This document shows positions 27,459 to 37,971 of a stretch of 64,000 nucleotides of DNA, piece by piece. Origin of the DNA: Phaseolus vulgaris (Eukaryota; Streptophyta; Magnoliopsida; Fabales; Fabaceae); assembly GCF_000499845.2 (NCBI RefSeq), contig NC_023759.2, forward strand, positions 43,417,172-43,481,171, read 5' to 3'. Position 1 is the first letter of the stretch. Each line of letters opens with the position of its first letter. A model generated the notes under the pieces. The model did no database searches, was not told the origin of the DNA, and saw only the letters and a program-made list of their open reading frames with translations. The position numbers were made by a program, and so were the translations under genes.

Positions 27459-28267
27459 GCAATTACTTCTTCCATATCCATATTTTCTTCCTGCACCTCC
27501 AAAAAGATTTTCAATTCCAAAATTATTCTTCACTATTATTTTTTTTCATTTTCAAATTATATAGTCTGTAAATTTTCCAAACTTGAGAATTTAGAATACA
27601 ATTTTTCAAACTCTAAAATTTAGAATGCAAAAGTGTATTTCGAATTTTAGAATTTGGAACACATTTTTAACCTATAAAATACTTTCGGAACTCTAGAATT
27701 TGAAATTTTAAAATTCATAAAAGAGAATACTACAAGAAAATTATTAAATAAAAATTATTTTTAGAAATCAATTTAATTAGTTACTATTTAATTAAATTAA
27801 ATACTATTTTATAAACTAAAAAAACTATTGATATTAAAGTAGTTTATATTATTAATAAAAATTTATAAAATGGTTTCTAAATTGGTATCTAACTATTAGT
27901 TATCAAGGTTGTAGCTACTTACTACTTTATATTATAAATTAATCTTTATTAGTCTTTTAGAAACTAATTTAGAATCTAAAATATTTGTCACTAAAATTTA
28001 GATACAAATTTAGAAATTATATTATAAATTTTTATTAATAATAGAAACCACTTTAAATATGAATAATTTTGTAGTTTCTAAATTAGTATTTAATTTAGTT
28101 AATATAGTAATTATTATTTTTATTATAAATTTAGTTACTATTTAATGTTTTTTTTTTACTGAAAAAGATGTGTTAATGAAAAAGATAAAGAAAAGAGCAA
28201 AGTTGTCATTTCATGTCTTTTATGGATGTGTAGGACGAAAGCATGAAGGAGCAGGAAGAAATTGTCT
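27459..28267. mobile_element. Mutator-like miniature TIR element (copy A4), interrupted by a CACTA-type miniature element
   Basis: Left end: CAATTACTTCTTCCATATCC then TTTTCTTCCTGCACCTCC. Right end complemented: CAATTTCTTCCTGCTCCTTC then TTTCGTCCTACACATCC. Allowing for the later insertion of copy A5, the flanks CTATGTTGG (27450-27458) and CCATATTGG (28268-28273 continuing at 28817-28819 beyond A5) match at 7 of 9. The interior has TTTTAGAATTT-type reiterations from 27520 to 27720 and then a complete copy of the CACTA-type miniature element. The target-site reconstruction is inference. Confidence 0.65.
27728..28161. mobile_element. CACTA-type miniature element copy nested in A4
   Basis: It starts TACTACAAGAAAATTATTAA, one base from the consensus CACTACAAGAAAAT terminus, and ends TTACTATTTAATG followed by T-rich sequence and ACTG. 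The central region is a near-palindrome (TTATTAATAAAAATTTATAA and its complement about 190 bases later). About 434 bases. The position inside A4 shows that it arrived after A4. Confidence 0.7.
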
Positions 28268-28273
28268 CCATAT

Positions 28274-28810
28274 GGCAGATTCTTCTTGCACCCCTACATT
28301 TTTCTTCCTGCACTTCCACAATTTTGTAAATTCCGAAAATAACCCCCACAATTTCGGGATCTGGGAGTGTGTTACGGATTCATCAATCTAGAAGTGAATC
28401 ATGTTGCATTCTGGATGAGGGGATGTTCTGGAAGCAAAGTTTGCATAAATTATTGATTTCCAAATTGGTGAATCCGGAAGTCTAATTTCTATTACGGATT
28501 GGTGGATCTGAAATGATTTTTTTTTCAATTATGGATTTCTGAATCCAGAATGCATATTTTGAATTACGGATTGGTGGATCTGAAATGGTTTTTTCAATTA
28601 TGGATGTTTTGTATTTTTTTAATTTTGGATTAACACTATGATTCATGTACTACCGGAAGCATCAATCCGGGAGATTACCGGATGCGCCAATTCGAAAATT
28701 TATCGGATTTCATAATCCGGAATACAAAAAAAAATGTAGGACAGTTTTGTCTTTATGCAACTTTATGGGGGTGCAGGAACAAAAATGTAGAGGTGCAGGA
28801 ACAAACTGCC
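28274..28810. mobile_element. Mutator-like miniature TIR element (copy A5) with exact 9-base target-site duplication
   Basis: TCTCCATAT is duplicated exactly at 28265-28273 and 28811-28819. Both ends begin GGCAG and show 40-base inverted repeats (left GGCAGATTCTTCTTGCACCC; right complement GGCAGTTTGTTCCTGCACCT), each with a second TTCCTGCAC tip about 20 bases further in. The interior repeats TGAATCCGGAA-type words and is homologous, in reverse orientation, to the interior of the element at 578-1595. 537 bases. This is the best preserved copy of the family in the window. Confidence 0.9.
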
Positions 28811-29398
28811 TCTCCATATTGGTGGGTTTGATTATTGGGCCTAATTGGATAGGAAATATCATTCAAACCTACATAAAGTAGGCCTTTTAGGAAAATATTT
28901 AAATTGTCACCTCCATATTTTCATCCTACATGTCATAAATATTTAAATTCTCATTTTGTCATTTTAGGAAAATGTACAATCCAAAAGTTAAAAAAAAAAT
29001 TTACTTAAATTTTGTTTATACACTACAAGAAAATCATTAAATTGTAACTAATTTTAGAGATCCAAGTAACTAGTTACCATTTGATATGTAAAGTAGTTTA
29101 TATTATTAATAAAAAATTATAAAGTGGTATTTAAATTGATATCTAACCATTAGCTACCAAGGTTTTAACTACTAATATTTTGAATTATAAATTAGTCTCT
29201 AAAAGACTAATTAAGACCAATTTAAAATCTAAAATATTAGTAGTTAAAATTTTTGTAGCTAATTTATATACCAATTTATAATTTTTTATTAATAATAAAA
29301 ATCACCTTAGATACAAATAATTTTTTAGTCTCTAAATTAGTATATAAATTATTTAATATAGTGACTAATTATTTTTGTCTCTAGATTTAGTGGCACAA

Positions 29399-29538
29399 TT
29401 CCCTATCGAGCACCATTTACACTTTTATTTCCCTATCTAGCACCCTTTTGTTTTTATTTCCCTATCTAGCACCCTTTTGTTTTTATTTCTCTATCTAGCA
29501 CCCTTTTATTTTTTATTTCCCTATCTAGCACCATTTCA
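29399..29538 (+). repeat. Iterated TTCCCTATCTAGCACC motif, left arm tip
   Basis: Five copies of TTCCCTATCTAGCACC, spaced by 8-14 bases of T-rich sequence, occupy the outer 140 bases of the left arm. The outermost copy has CGAG in place of CTAG. The same array appears inverted at 30758-30896. Confidence 0.85.
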
Positions 29539-30273
29539 AAAATAAATAAATAAATAATAAATTAATTTTATTTTATAATTTTAATTTTGAATACATTAAA
29601 AAATAAGTATTTTTAATGTTTAAAATAGTTAGAAATATAATTAAATAATAAATAAATGAGTTTTTACGAAATAAAAATAAAAAAGTAATAAATTAAAAAT
29701 GTTTAGTTTAATTTTTTTGTAAGAATGAAGAAAATAAAAAAAATTAAACTCTACAACAACATAAAAGTTGAATCTATAAACATAAATTAGTATTTATTTT
29801 TATTATTATTGATGATGTAATCAAGTTAATTTCAAGTAAAAAATACAAGACATAATTATAAAAAAATCAAATTCAATTAGTATTAATTAATATTGAACGC
29901 ACAAAAAAACTAATGCAATTGTTACACTTAATGCTTAAAAATGAGAAGAAGAAAAATGTAAAAATAAATAAATATAGAAAATAAAAACAGCAACATTGCA
30001 ACATATCTTTCATGTTACAAAAAACTATTTGATGGAACTAAAAAATGAAGAGTATTGACCTGCATACACCAGTCAAATACTATGCCCAAGTTCTGACATG
30101 AAAATAACCTCAAAGGGGAGACCTAAGTCAAGTCAAATAATAACTGATATTGACATAAGAGAACAACATGATCAAACACAAAAAAAACATGTCCCAACAT
30201 TATTGGATTGTGTTTTTCTCGTCCTTAATTATGTTTCATTTCGCACAAACTATTTAATGTATCATTGAAGAAA

Positions 30274-30461
30274 ATATTAAATGAATAATCATTTTTCATT
30301 TACTTTTCTTTTTATGATCAACATTTACTTATTTAGTATCGTCTTATATCTCTTATTTTTATCTTGTTTGGAATTTTTTATATTAAATGAATAATCATCT
30401 TTCATTTATTTTTCTTTTTATAATCAACATCTACTTATTTAGTATCGTCTTATATCTCTTA
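30274..30461. repeat. Two 82-base direct repeats in the centre of the fold-back element
   Basis: Copies at 30274-30355 and 30380-30461 begin ATATTAAATGAATAATCAT and end TTATATCTCTTA, with about five differences. A further 20-base word, AAAAAAACATGTCCCAACAT, occurs at 30181-30200 and 30462-30481, bracketing the pair. This suggests a duplication inside the element after it formed. Confidence 0.75.
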
Positions 30462-30937
30462 AAAAAAACATGTCCCAACATCATCAATAATAATAATAAA
30501 AATACTAATTTATGTTTATAGAATCAAGTTTTATGTTGTTGTAGGGTTTAATTTCTTATTTTCTTCATTATTAAAAAAATAATTTTAAACTAAGCATTTT
30601 TAATTTATTACTTTTTTTTTTATTTTGTAAAGACTCATTTCTTTATTCATTAATTATATTTCTAACTATTATAAACATTAAAAATACTTATTTTTTAATG
30701 CATTTAAAATTAAAATTATCAAAAAAAATTAATTTATTATTTATTTATTTATTTTTGAAATGGTGCTAGATAGGAAAATAAAAAATAAAAGGGTGTTAGA
30801 TAGGGAAATAAAAACAAAAGGGTGCTAGATAGGGAAATAAAAGTAAAAGGGTGCTAGTTAGGGAAATAAAAGTGTAAATGGTGCTAGATAGGGAATTTAC
30901 CCAAATTTAGTTGTTATTTAATTAATTTCTTGTAGTG

Positions 30938-32190
30938 GAAAGTTTAAAAAAAAGGCTTTAGAATTGGATAATTCATAATCAATTTTCTTATACAAATTTA
31001 GATTGCTTAAAGATTATAGAATTTATAAGTATTTTTTCTTCTGAATTGCATAATTCAAATTGTTTATGGATTAAAACAATCCAAAAGTTTTTTTTTTAAA
31101 AAAGATATTTCTAAACTTAGTAATCTGAAAACTAGAAATGGCTTTCCAATCGCATAATCCAAAGAAAAAAAAATCAAAATGTATATTTTAGAAATAATAA
31201 AATAGAAGTTTCACAATTATGGGATACAAGACTAAATATATTGAAGTAGATAAAGAAATGACCTAAAGTATGATTATTGTTAAAAAAAGTCACAAGGCCC
31301 TGCATTAATAAAATGCTCAATTAATGTTATTGAACTTGCTTGGACCATTAATTTGTATGCTGGATTAATATTTATTAACTGAAATATTTGTATTTAAATT
31401 AATGATTAAAGAAAATTATTCCATATTGTGGATTTTAAACATAGTGCGAAACATATCCCAATATTTACATATAAAAACCGTTACTTAAACATAGTGTTAA
31501 AGTAATAGATATTGAAATGGATAACGTTAAATTATCACATTAAAATTCGTGACGATCAGTTCTATGACAGTTTGAGAAATTGTCACATATTGTGGTGGTT
31601 ATAAACTTCATTTTATATAAACATAATCGTCACAATATATACTATTTTTTTTTTTACTGAAATATCGGAGGATTACATCTTATAATTAAATATAACTTAA
31701 CAAAAATAAATTTACTGGACGATAAGTGAGTAATCACAGTTAGAAGATGATTCCTTTGCATGGCCATGTGCAAAATAATATATAAGGATGTTTTATTGTA
31801 TTAATTTAGTCTTGTATAGGATGTCTCTTTCCCCAGCAACGGTATCCTATGCACCTCACTTGACTTGAAGCATCAGAAATCAGTTTAGAACAGTCTCATA
31901 GGTATATAACTAACTTGGTCTATGTTTTCTGTATTTCCCAAGGGTTAGTTTATATGGTTTCACATTCTACAGTGGTCACAACTATTCACTGGATTTATTA
32001 TTTTCTGCATCTCATATTTGAAGCTTCATTTGAGCTTTCGGCATCTTGCATGTTCACAAGCACCTTGTTTCTCTAAGCAATCTTGGAAGCTGCTTAGAAA
32101 TAAATTTGTTAAAAAATTAATTTTAAATCTAATTTTTTTTCAACAATAAAAATTATGGTACAACCCTTATACATAAATAACACTATCATT
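30938..32190. other. Intergenic, AT-rich, no gene recognised
   Basis: The sequence is AT-rich with scattered words resembling transposon ends (for example TTCGTGACGATCAG near 31547), but I find no boundary or coding frame. Confidence 0.45.
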
Positions 32191-32198
32191 CTTCTAAT

Positions 32199-32525
32199 TA
32201 GATTTAATTTTAAATCTAATTTATTATTATAAAATTAATTTATAAAATCAAATTTGTATCTATTATATATTATTAAATGTTTTTCTTTTTAGTAGTGAGA
32301 TTTTTAACATATCCTCACACCATCAAAATTATCAACTCGTGCGTGAGACTATATATTATAAATAGTTTGAATGACTTCATAAACCCAACAAACTTATTAT
32401 GATAGACTCTAAATGACTCATAATATATTAAAAAAGTAAACTTTAAGTCTAACTCAATCTTATAAATTTGACTTATAAAATCATATTTATTATTTATATA
32501 TTATTAAATATTTTTATTTTTAGTA
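32199..32525. repeat. Interspersed legume-type repeat with 85-base terminal direct repeats
   Basis: TTAAATCTAATTTATTATTA (from 32209) and TTAAGTCTAACTCAATCTTA (from 32441) start two direct repeats of about 85 bases that both end TATTATTAAATnTTTTTnTTTTTAGTA. Between them are CCTCACACCATCAAAATTAT and ACTCGTGCGTGAGACTATATATTATAAAT. Related copies lie at 35575-35845 and 54195-54487. The class is not certain. Confidence 0.55.
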
Positions 32526-32529
32526 AATA

Positions 32530-35500
32530 ATAAAAAAAAATTGTCTTCGGATGTATATACAGGGGATTTAATTCATGTGATTATAAATTTTTGGGACCAT
32601 TCCCTTTAATTTGAAACGTAATTTTTATTAGATGTAGAAATAGATACTCAAAACCAGTAGCATTATTGAGCTTTTAAAGCTTTGACTTGTAAATACATTA
32701 ATTTGAGGAGCATTATGTGTCGCAAACTGGACTCTAACTCCATGCTGTAAAGTGGTTAACGAAGTTTATTTAGTGTAAAATTGTTGACAAACCTGTTTAA
32801 AGCTATGATTATTGCAAGTTACTAATCATGTTTCAGAATTTAGGAATAAGTAATCAATTACGCGTAAAGATTTGTTACATTACTAAATCTGTTGATCCTA
32901 TTACAAGTTAAGAAAATTATTATTAAGTTTTAAAATGTTTTTCTTACCTTAAAAAGTCTTTAATGTGGTCTTTAATTAAGTAAATTTTTAATTGAATTTC
33001 GAGATTCAGTTGCATTAGTTTAAGAAGTTATTTCGATTTGCGGTTACTTCTATCGAAAGTTAAGATGTGTATTACTTTAATTAATTCAATATCGTGAATA
33101 TGTTTTTGAATGTTTTTTCGTGATTCTTGGTGTTTCTTTTAGGAAATTGAAATAATTTTTCTCCATTATTTTTAAAATGGGAAGTCTTTTATATATTATG
33201 ATGGAGAAGTTGTTTTGATGTGTTTATTTTATTATAAAAAATACACAATTTTACATAAAAGTTATTGAATGATTTTCAATAGGTTAGAATATGATTTCTT
33301 TAATATCGTAATATTTTAAAAAATAATTTTATTTCTGTTATAAACGACAAAAAATGATGTAACAAATTTTATACTAAATAGAAATAATTCCATATGAAAT
33401 TGTGTATATAGTATGAAAGTTTTGTTTAAGAAATTTGAAATTCACACATATTATTAAATAAATAAATAAATAAAATTAATATTTAAAAGATTGATCACAT
33501 TTGTAAACAAAAACGATACTTTACTCATAAATAATATATAAAATATATGTATTCCCTAAAAAAAATGGGGATATGGTGAAGCATTTTCCCTCAAGAGGAA
33601 GTAACAGAAAGAAGGAAGAAATGGCGTGTAGATAGTGATTGAAAGCATAAACAAAGTAAACAATCATGTATCATGTGAATTCTCTCTTTCTTTTGATTAT
33701 TTTCAACACCCAAAAGATACTTTTCTTCATCCCTTTCTTCTCATTGCTAATTGCTATCAAATTCATTATTATAATTTGGCATTATTCCATTACATCTATC
33801 ATTATAATTTAATTTTCATATTTCATATTTTGGTTAAGAAAGTACAAATTAACTTTTTATTATAAAATTGTATGTTAATTAGAATTAAATATGATAAGAT
33901 TAATATGATGTAAAAATCTCATTTTTTTTTATATTTTTTATAAGTGCATGATGTACAAATAGAATCTTTTGATAAGAGTGTTTAAACAATTTTAGAATAT
34001 CTTCTATTGAAAATTAATTATTTTTTATTAATAATAAACAATAAATTAAATATAAATCATTTCGGGGGTCTAATATTTTTCAATCCTCACAAAATCAATT
34101 CTATTACAAACCAATTAAATTGTATCATTGGACTAACCTCATACAAACCAATGTATCAAGATACTCGTCAGAATAAGAGAAAAACCAGAATGTGACTTGG
34201 AAATAACTCAAAAATTAAACCTTTAATTGAATCATAACAAATAATTAAAAATTAACTTAGAAAAATTTAATTTTAATATATAAAATATATGAAATAGTTG
34301 TTTATCTCAATGTATATATAATTTTAAATTGACATTCTGTAGTGTATATAAAAGAACTTTTCAATCTAATAATAATTTAAAAAAAGTATCATCCAATAAA
34401 AAAATATTGAATTATGTAAAACCCTACAGCAGAATTCAATTCACCTCATATAATTTTTACAATTAAGTAAATATATTTTAAAATTTCTAGTATATATATA
34501 TATATAAGACTTCTTACTAGCAAAAGACAAATGTAAGTCATTCAATAATACATCTATTTCTTATATATTGTATTATTATTTATTAAAAGAAAAAAACTTT
34601 AGTTGAACATGTGCTATATGTTTAACTTTTCTCGTGGTGTAGAGTGTTTAAAAAAATGTTTCGGCTTTACAATTTATTTTGCTTTATCTATTCAAACTAG
34701 CTATAAATACTATTTTTACACAATTCTTTTAGTTAGAAAAATTTTAAATGCTTAAATTAAAATAATTTAGTGTTTGTAATTTAGTTAAATACATATTTGA
34801 GAAGAAAAGTTGTTTCACCGAATTTTTTCAAACCCCACATTGGACAGTTGAATAGATCCAGAATAGTATATTATATTGTGAAGATAAAGTCACCTAACTA
34901 TCTCATGTTCAATCAGTTTCATCATCATTTTTCCTGTTTTGTTTCTTAATTATATTTTCAAGTCTTTGGATAAGAACGAATTCAATTGCATTCAATGATC
35001 TCTTATCCCCATTCTGTATTTAATTTGATCTGCTATGATTTCATGCATCAATCTTATGCACTAATAGACACATAAGCTTTTTCAATGTAGAATTCCAGAT
35101 AGACCCTTCTCTCCCGACATCACTTCCATCCCTTTCTTCTCCAAAAATTCAATCCTCTTTTTGAATCTCACTTTCTTTCTAAATCATCACTCAAATCTTG
35201 TTATTCTTTTCTTTTGATTAGGTCAAGTAAGCAACTTCAAAGTCTTCTTTAATGATACATCACTTTGCTTTCATATTATGATTTCCTTCTCACAATGATG
35301 CATGTCTGCATCTCTTGTTTCATCTCACAATATCAATTCATTTTGCTCCTTCTTTCTTTTTCATTGGATGTGCTCTCTCACACTCTTGAACTCAATTCCC
35401 AAACACAAGATTGTTTGTAAAATTGTTCATTTAGTTAAGTTATTCCTAATTAAAACAACAATAAAACTAAAACAAATTATCAAACTTGTTGTAGCATCTA

Positions 35501-35570
35501 TTTTCTATATTTTTATTAATTTTATTTGCAGTCTTCTTAACTCAAAATTTTATATTAATTATTAAAAAAT
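32530..35570. other. Intergenic, AT-rich, no gene recognised
   Basis: Short frames only. A more complex patch at 34900-35400 with CT-rich stretches has no recognisable product. Confidence 0.45.
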
Positions 35571-35574
35571 AAAA

Positions 35575-35845
35575 TTTAACTTTAATTCAATTTTAAAATT
35601 AATTTATAAAGTAAAATTTATATTCTATTTTTTTTTAATTGATATGTGATTTCTAACACTTCCTTTTAATATTGAAATCATGTGTACGAGATTATATATT
35701 AATGCGTCATTCATTAATGATTCGATAAATTTATAACTTTCTAATATAGATTTTGAATGAATCTAATATCTAGATGATGTTTTAAATCTAATTCAATTTT
35801 ATCAAATTAATTTATATATTATTAAATATTTTTATCTTTCATATA
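35575..35845. repeat. Diverged copy of the legume-type interspersed repeat
   Basis: The same layout as at 32199-32525 is seen: TTTAATTCAATTTTAAAATTAATTTATAAA, then TTTCTAACACTTCC...ATCATGTGTACGAGATTATATATTA, then TTTAAATCTAATTCAATTTTA with TATATTATTAAATATTTTTA. It is strongly eroded. Confidence 0.4.
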
Positions 35846-36890
35846 TCATTATTTTCAAGCATTTACAGTATTCAAAACAAAATTCAACATAAATAAAATG
35901 CATCCGATGTACTATGTTGTATTTGTTAGCAACTCTATTTTACTTTAAATTTACGTTAAAAGTTTACAAAAATGTAGAAACTAATATATTTAACTTCCAG
36001 GTCCACTGTCTATAAATATACGGAAACAAAGATTTTGAAATCGCTGAAAGGTTCCCAACAAATATACATAATTGATTATCAAAATTACATTGGTAGAGTG
36101 AAACTCCATTCCAACATTCTGGACAATTATAGTATTAAAATCTCATAACAAAAGAAAATACACTTTAAGTTCTTTTTAAGAGCTGAGTTTTTTATAATTA
36201 CAGTAAAAAAAGGCGACTTAATAAAGAAAACTATAAATAGAATGTTATTTATTTCTTCTAACAACTAACCATTTTTAATTGAATTATATTTTCAAATCTG
36301 ATAGTTAGATTGAACGTAACTTTTACATAAATTTGTGTATGAATACTATTTAACGAATTATTGATATAAATTAAAATTGGTATAATAGATACTTTAAATA
36401 TATAGAAATATTTATTTGAATGAAAATTTTCGTTTATATTTATAGTGATATAAAGTTACAATTCAATTATTGATAAAATTAATTTTTTATATAAAGTTAG
36501 TCATGAGTAAAAAGTAGTAAAAATTAGAATGTGTTGTTTATTGAGTGGAGACATTTCATAAATTTGGATAAGGAGTGTTAAGAGGGCTGCATCCGCCACT
36601 TTCCTTTCCTTGACAGAATAATTTTGGGATAATGACGAGTTGAAAATATTAAAGACATTATTTTCCCCTTTTGGAAGAAAAAGTTGCAGTGAATTAGAGG
36701 TAGCTATAAATGAAATTTGGTATGCAAAACGCCAAACGGTAACTGTCTTTTGTAAGAGCTTTTCAACACTCACACTTTCATACTTAAACATAACACAACT
36801 TTCGCTGTTTGCTTTCCCAGAACAACTTCCTCTCTCTTTCTCTCTCTTCATTCGTATCAATTATAAAAATATAAAACTGAATAAAATATT
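35846..36890. other. Upstream region and probable promoter of EIN2
   Basis: AT-rich sequence becomes more complex from 36560. A pyrimidine-rich stretch, TTCCTCTCTCTTTCTCTCTCTTC (36829-36851), precedes the leader, and TATAAAAATATAAAA (36861-36875) could serve as TATA. Frames of 85 and 119 codons on opposite strands overlap here and are not credible genes. Confidence 0.4.
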
Positions 36891-36899
36891 CCACTAGTA

Positions 36900-37971
36900 T
36901 ATATGTGAATGCACATGAAACTCTGAATGGTCCCGTGAGAGTGCGTGAGATCTAGTTAGAGCGATTGGCAGATGAAGAAAAGAGAAGAAGCAGAGAAGAG
37001 AAGAGAAGGTAAATATTTTCTTCACAACCCTAACTGTACGGTAATATCTGTCATCACCATCGTCCTTGAATTTCGTGCGAATGTTTATCCCTACTTCCCT
37101 TGCAAGTTGCATCTGATCCAATCCAAAGTTCTCTTACTTCACCTTTTCCATTCACTCAGGGATTTCACCTCTTTCGCTTTTTCTGCTATGGCGTTTCCTT
37201 TTTCTCCGTGATTTTGGACCCGAGTTCTGTTTTGCTACTTGTCTTGTACTCTTTCCGTGATTCACTGAATAGTTAATTTGTTTTAACTCTCGAATGCTGT
37301 AGTATTTGTTTCTCTGATTATGCTATTGCCGAGGATGGTGTGTTGATTGTCTGATTTTTTGTTTTTTGAGGGAGTTTTCATGTGGATTTGCTTGCGTTTT
37401 ACTTTTTTAGAGGCTTAGTAGTGATGACGAATTCTCGAGTGATGAATTAGTGTTCTGCTGTTTAACTATTTTCTGTGATGTTTTTGTTTTGGTGCTAATA
37501 TTGTTGTTACATTGATCAACTTGATGGTGCAGGATGGGGAAATTCGAGTGGAGAAGTAATGATTATGGGTGTGTTTGAGAAATGATAGTCAGGGAGCTGT
37601 TTATGAAGTTTGACATCAATTGGACTGATTTTCAGTCGTGTTGACTTGATTGAAGATCTCAGTTTTCTATCCGATGATCACAGCTGATAGTTGAAAATTA
37701 TTGGCAGGCTGCTGGCATACACTGATGTGCTATGTGTTAAACTTTTGGAAGTTGCAAGTGCTTTTAGCAGCTTAGTTTACATATTTGAAGCTGCTAACAT
37801 ATCTGTGATTGTAATAAATAGAATCTATTGACAGAAATATAGTTAAGTTGTAGTAATGGAATTGTCTATGGGTCATCGAGAGTTTTAGCTACTTCAAAGT
37901 GTTTGTTACGTTCTGAGTATCATATTCTTTTCAGTAGCCTTATTGTTGCTGGTATGAAATCAAAGAGTAAA
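36900..37971 (+). other. EIN2: 5' leader of EIN2: non-coding first exon, leader intron, second leader segment
   Basis: A donor AAG|GTAAAT at 37009 and an acceptor GGTGCAG|GA at 37531-37532 define a leader intron of 524 bases (37009-37532), in line with the non-coding first exon known for EIN2 genes. The transcription start is not visible; the exon begins somewhere near 36900-36960. The second leader segment runs 37533-37971 and is rich in upstream ATG codons. Confidence 0.6.
36972..37585 (+). other. Upstream open reading frame spanning the EIN2 leader intron (29 codons after splicing)
   Basis: ATG at 36972 opens a frame starting MKKREEAEKRRE. Splicing 37008 to 37533 continues it in frame to a TGA at 37583-37585, giving 29 residues. 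A second small frame, 37534-37578 (14 codons), starts two bases into the second exon, and a third, 37582-37644 (20 codons), begins at the stop of the first. Translation of any of these is not shown. Confidence 0.4.

Larger units (their letters stand above)
29392..30902. mobile_element. Fold-back Mutator-like element with 426-base inverted arms and iterated tips
   Basis: The left arm (29392-29818) and right arm (30478-30902) are inverted copies over their whole length, separated by 659 bases. The arm tips are tandem iterations of TTTCCCTATCTAGCACCC with TTTTGTTTTTA-type spacers: five on the left and five on the right. Flanking 9-mers AGATTTAGT (29383-29391) and AAATTTAGT (30903-30911) match at 8 of 9 positions, the duplication length of Mutator-like transposition. 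The central part contains an exact-length 82-base direct duplication and no recognisable protein. It sits inside a CACTA-type miniature element and is therefore the younger of the two. Confidence 0.85.
29021..30937. mobile_element. CACTA-type miniature element with perfect termini, split by a 1.5-kb fold-back insertion
   Basis: The left end is CACTACAAGAAAATCATTAA and the right end ATTTCTTGTAGTG, i.e. inverted CACTACAAGAAA termini of the CACTA superfamily. Removing the insertion at 29392-30902 leaves about 400 bases that match the other family copies in order. The element is internally palindromic (CTACCAAGGTTTTAACTAC against AGTAGTTAAAATTTTTGTAG). No matching 3-base target duplication was found at the outer borders. 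Confidence 0.8.

Noticed and set aside
29399..29538. Regularly spaced TTCCCTATCTAGCACC repeats as a CRISPR-like array
   Set aside because: This is plant nuclear DNA; the spacers are short, similar T-rich sequences, and the array is mirrored at the other end of a transposon with a target duplication.
36501..36897. Overlapping 119-codon (minus) and 85-codon (plus) frames upstream of EIN2
   Set aside because: They are antisense shadows of each other in promoter-like sequence, without family features or start context.
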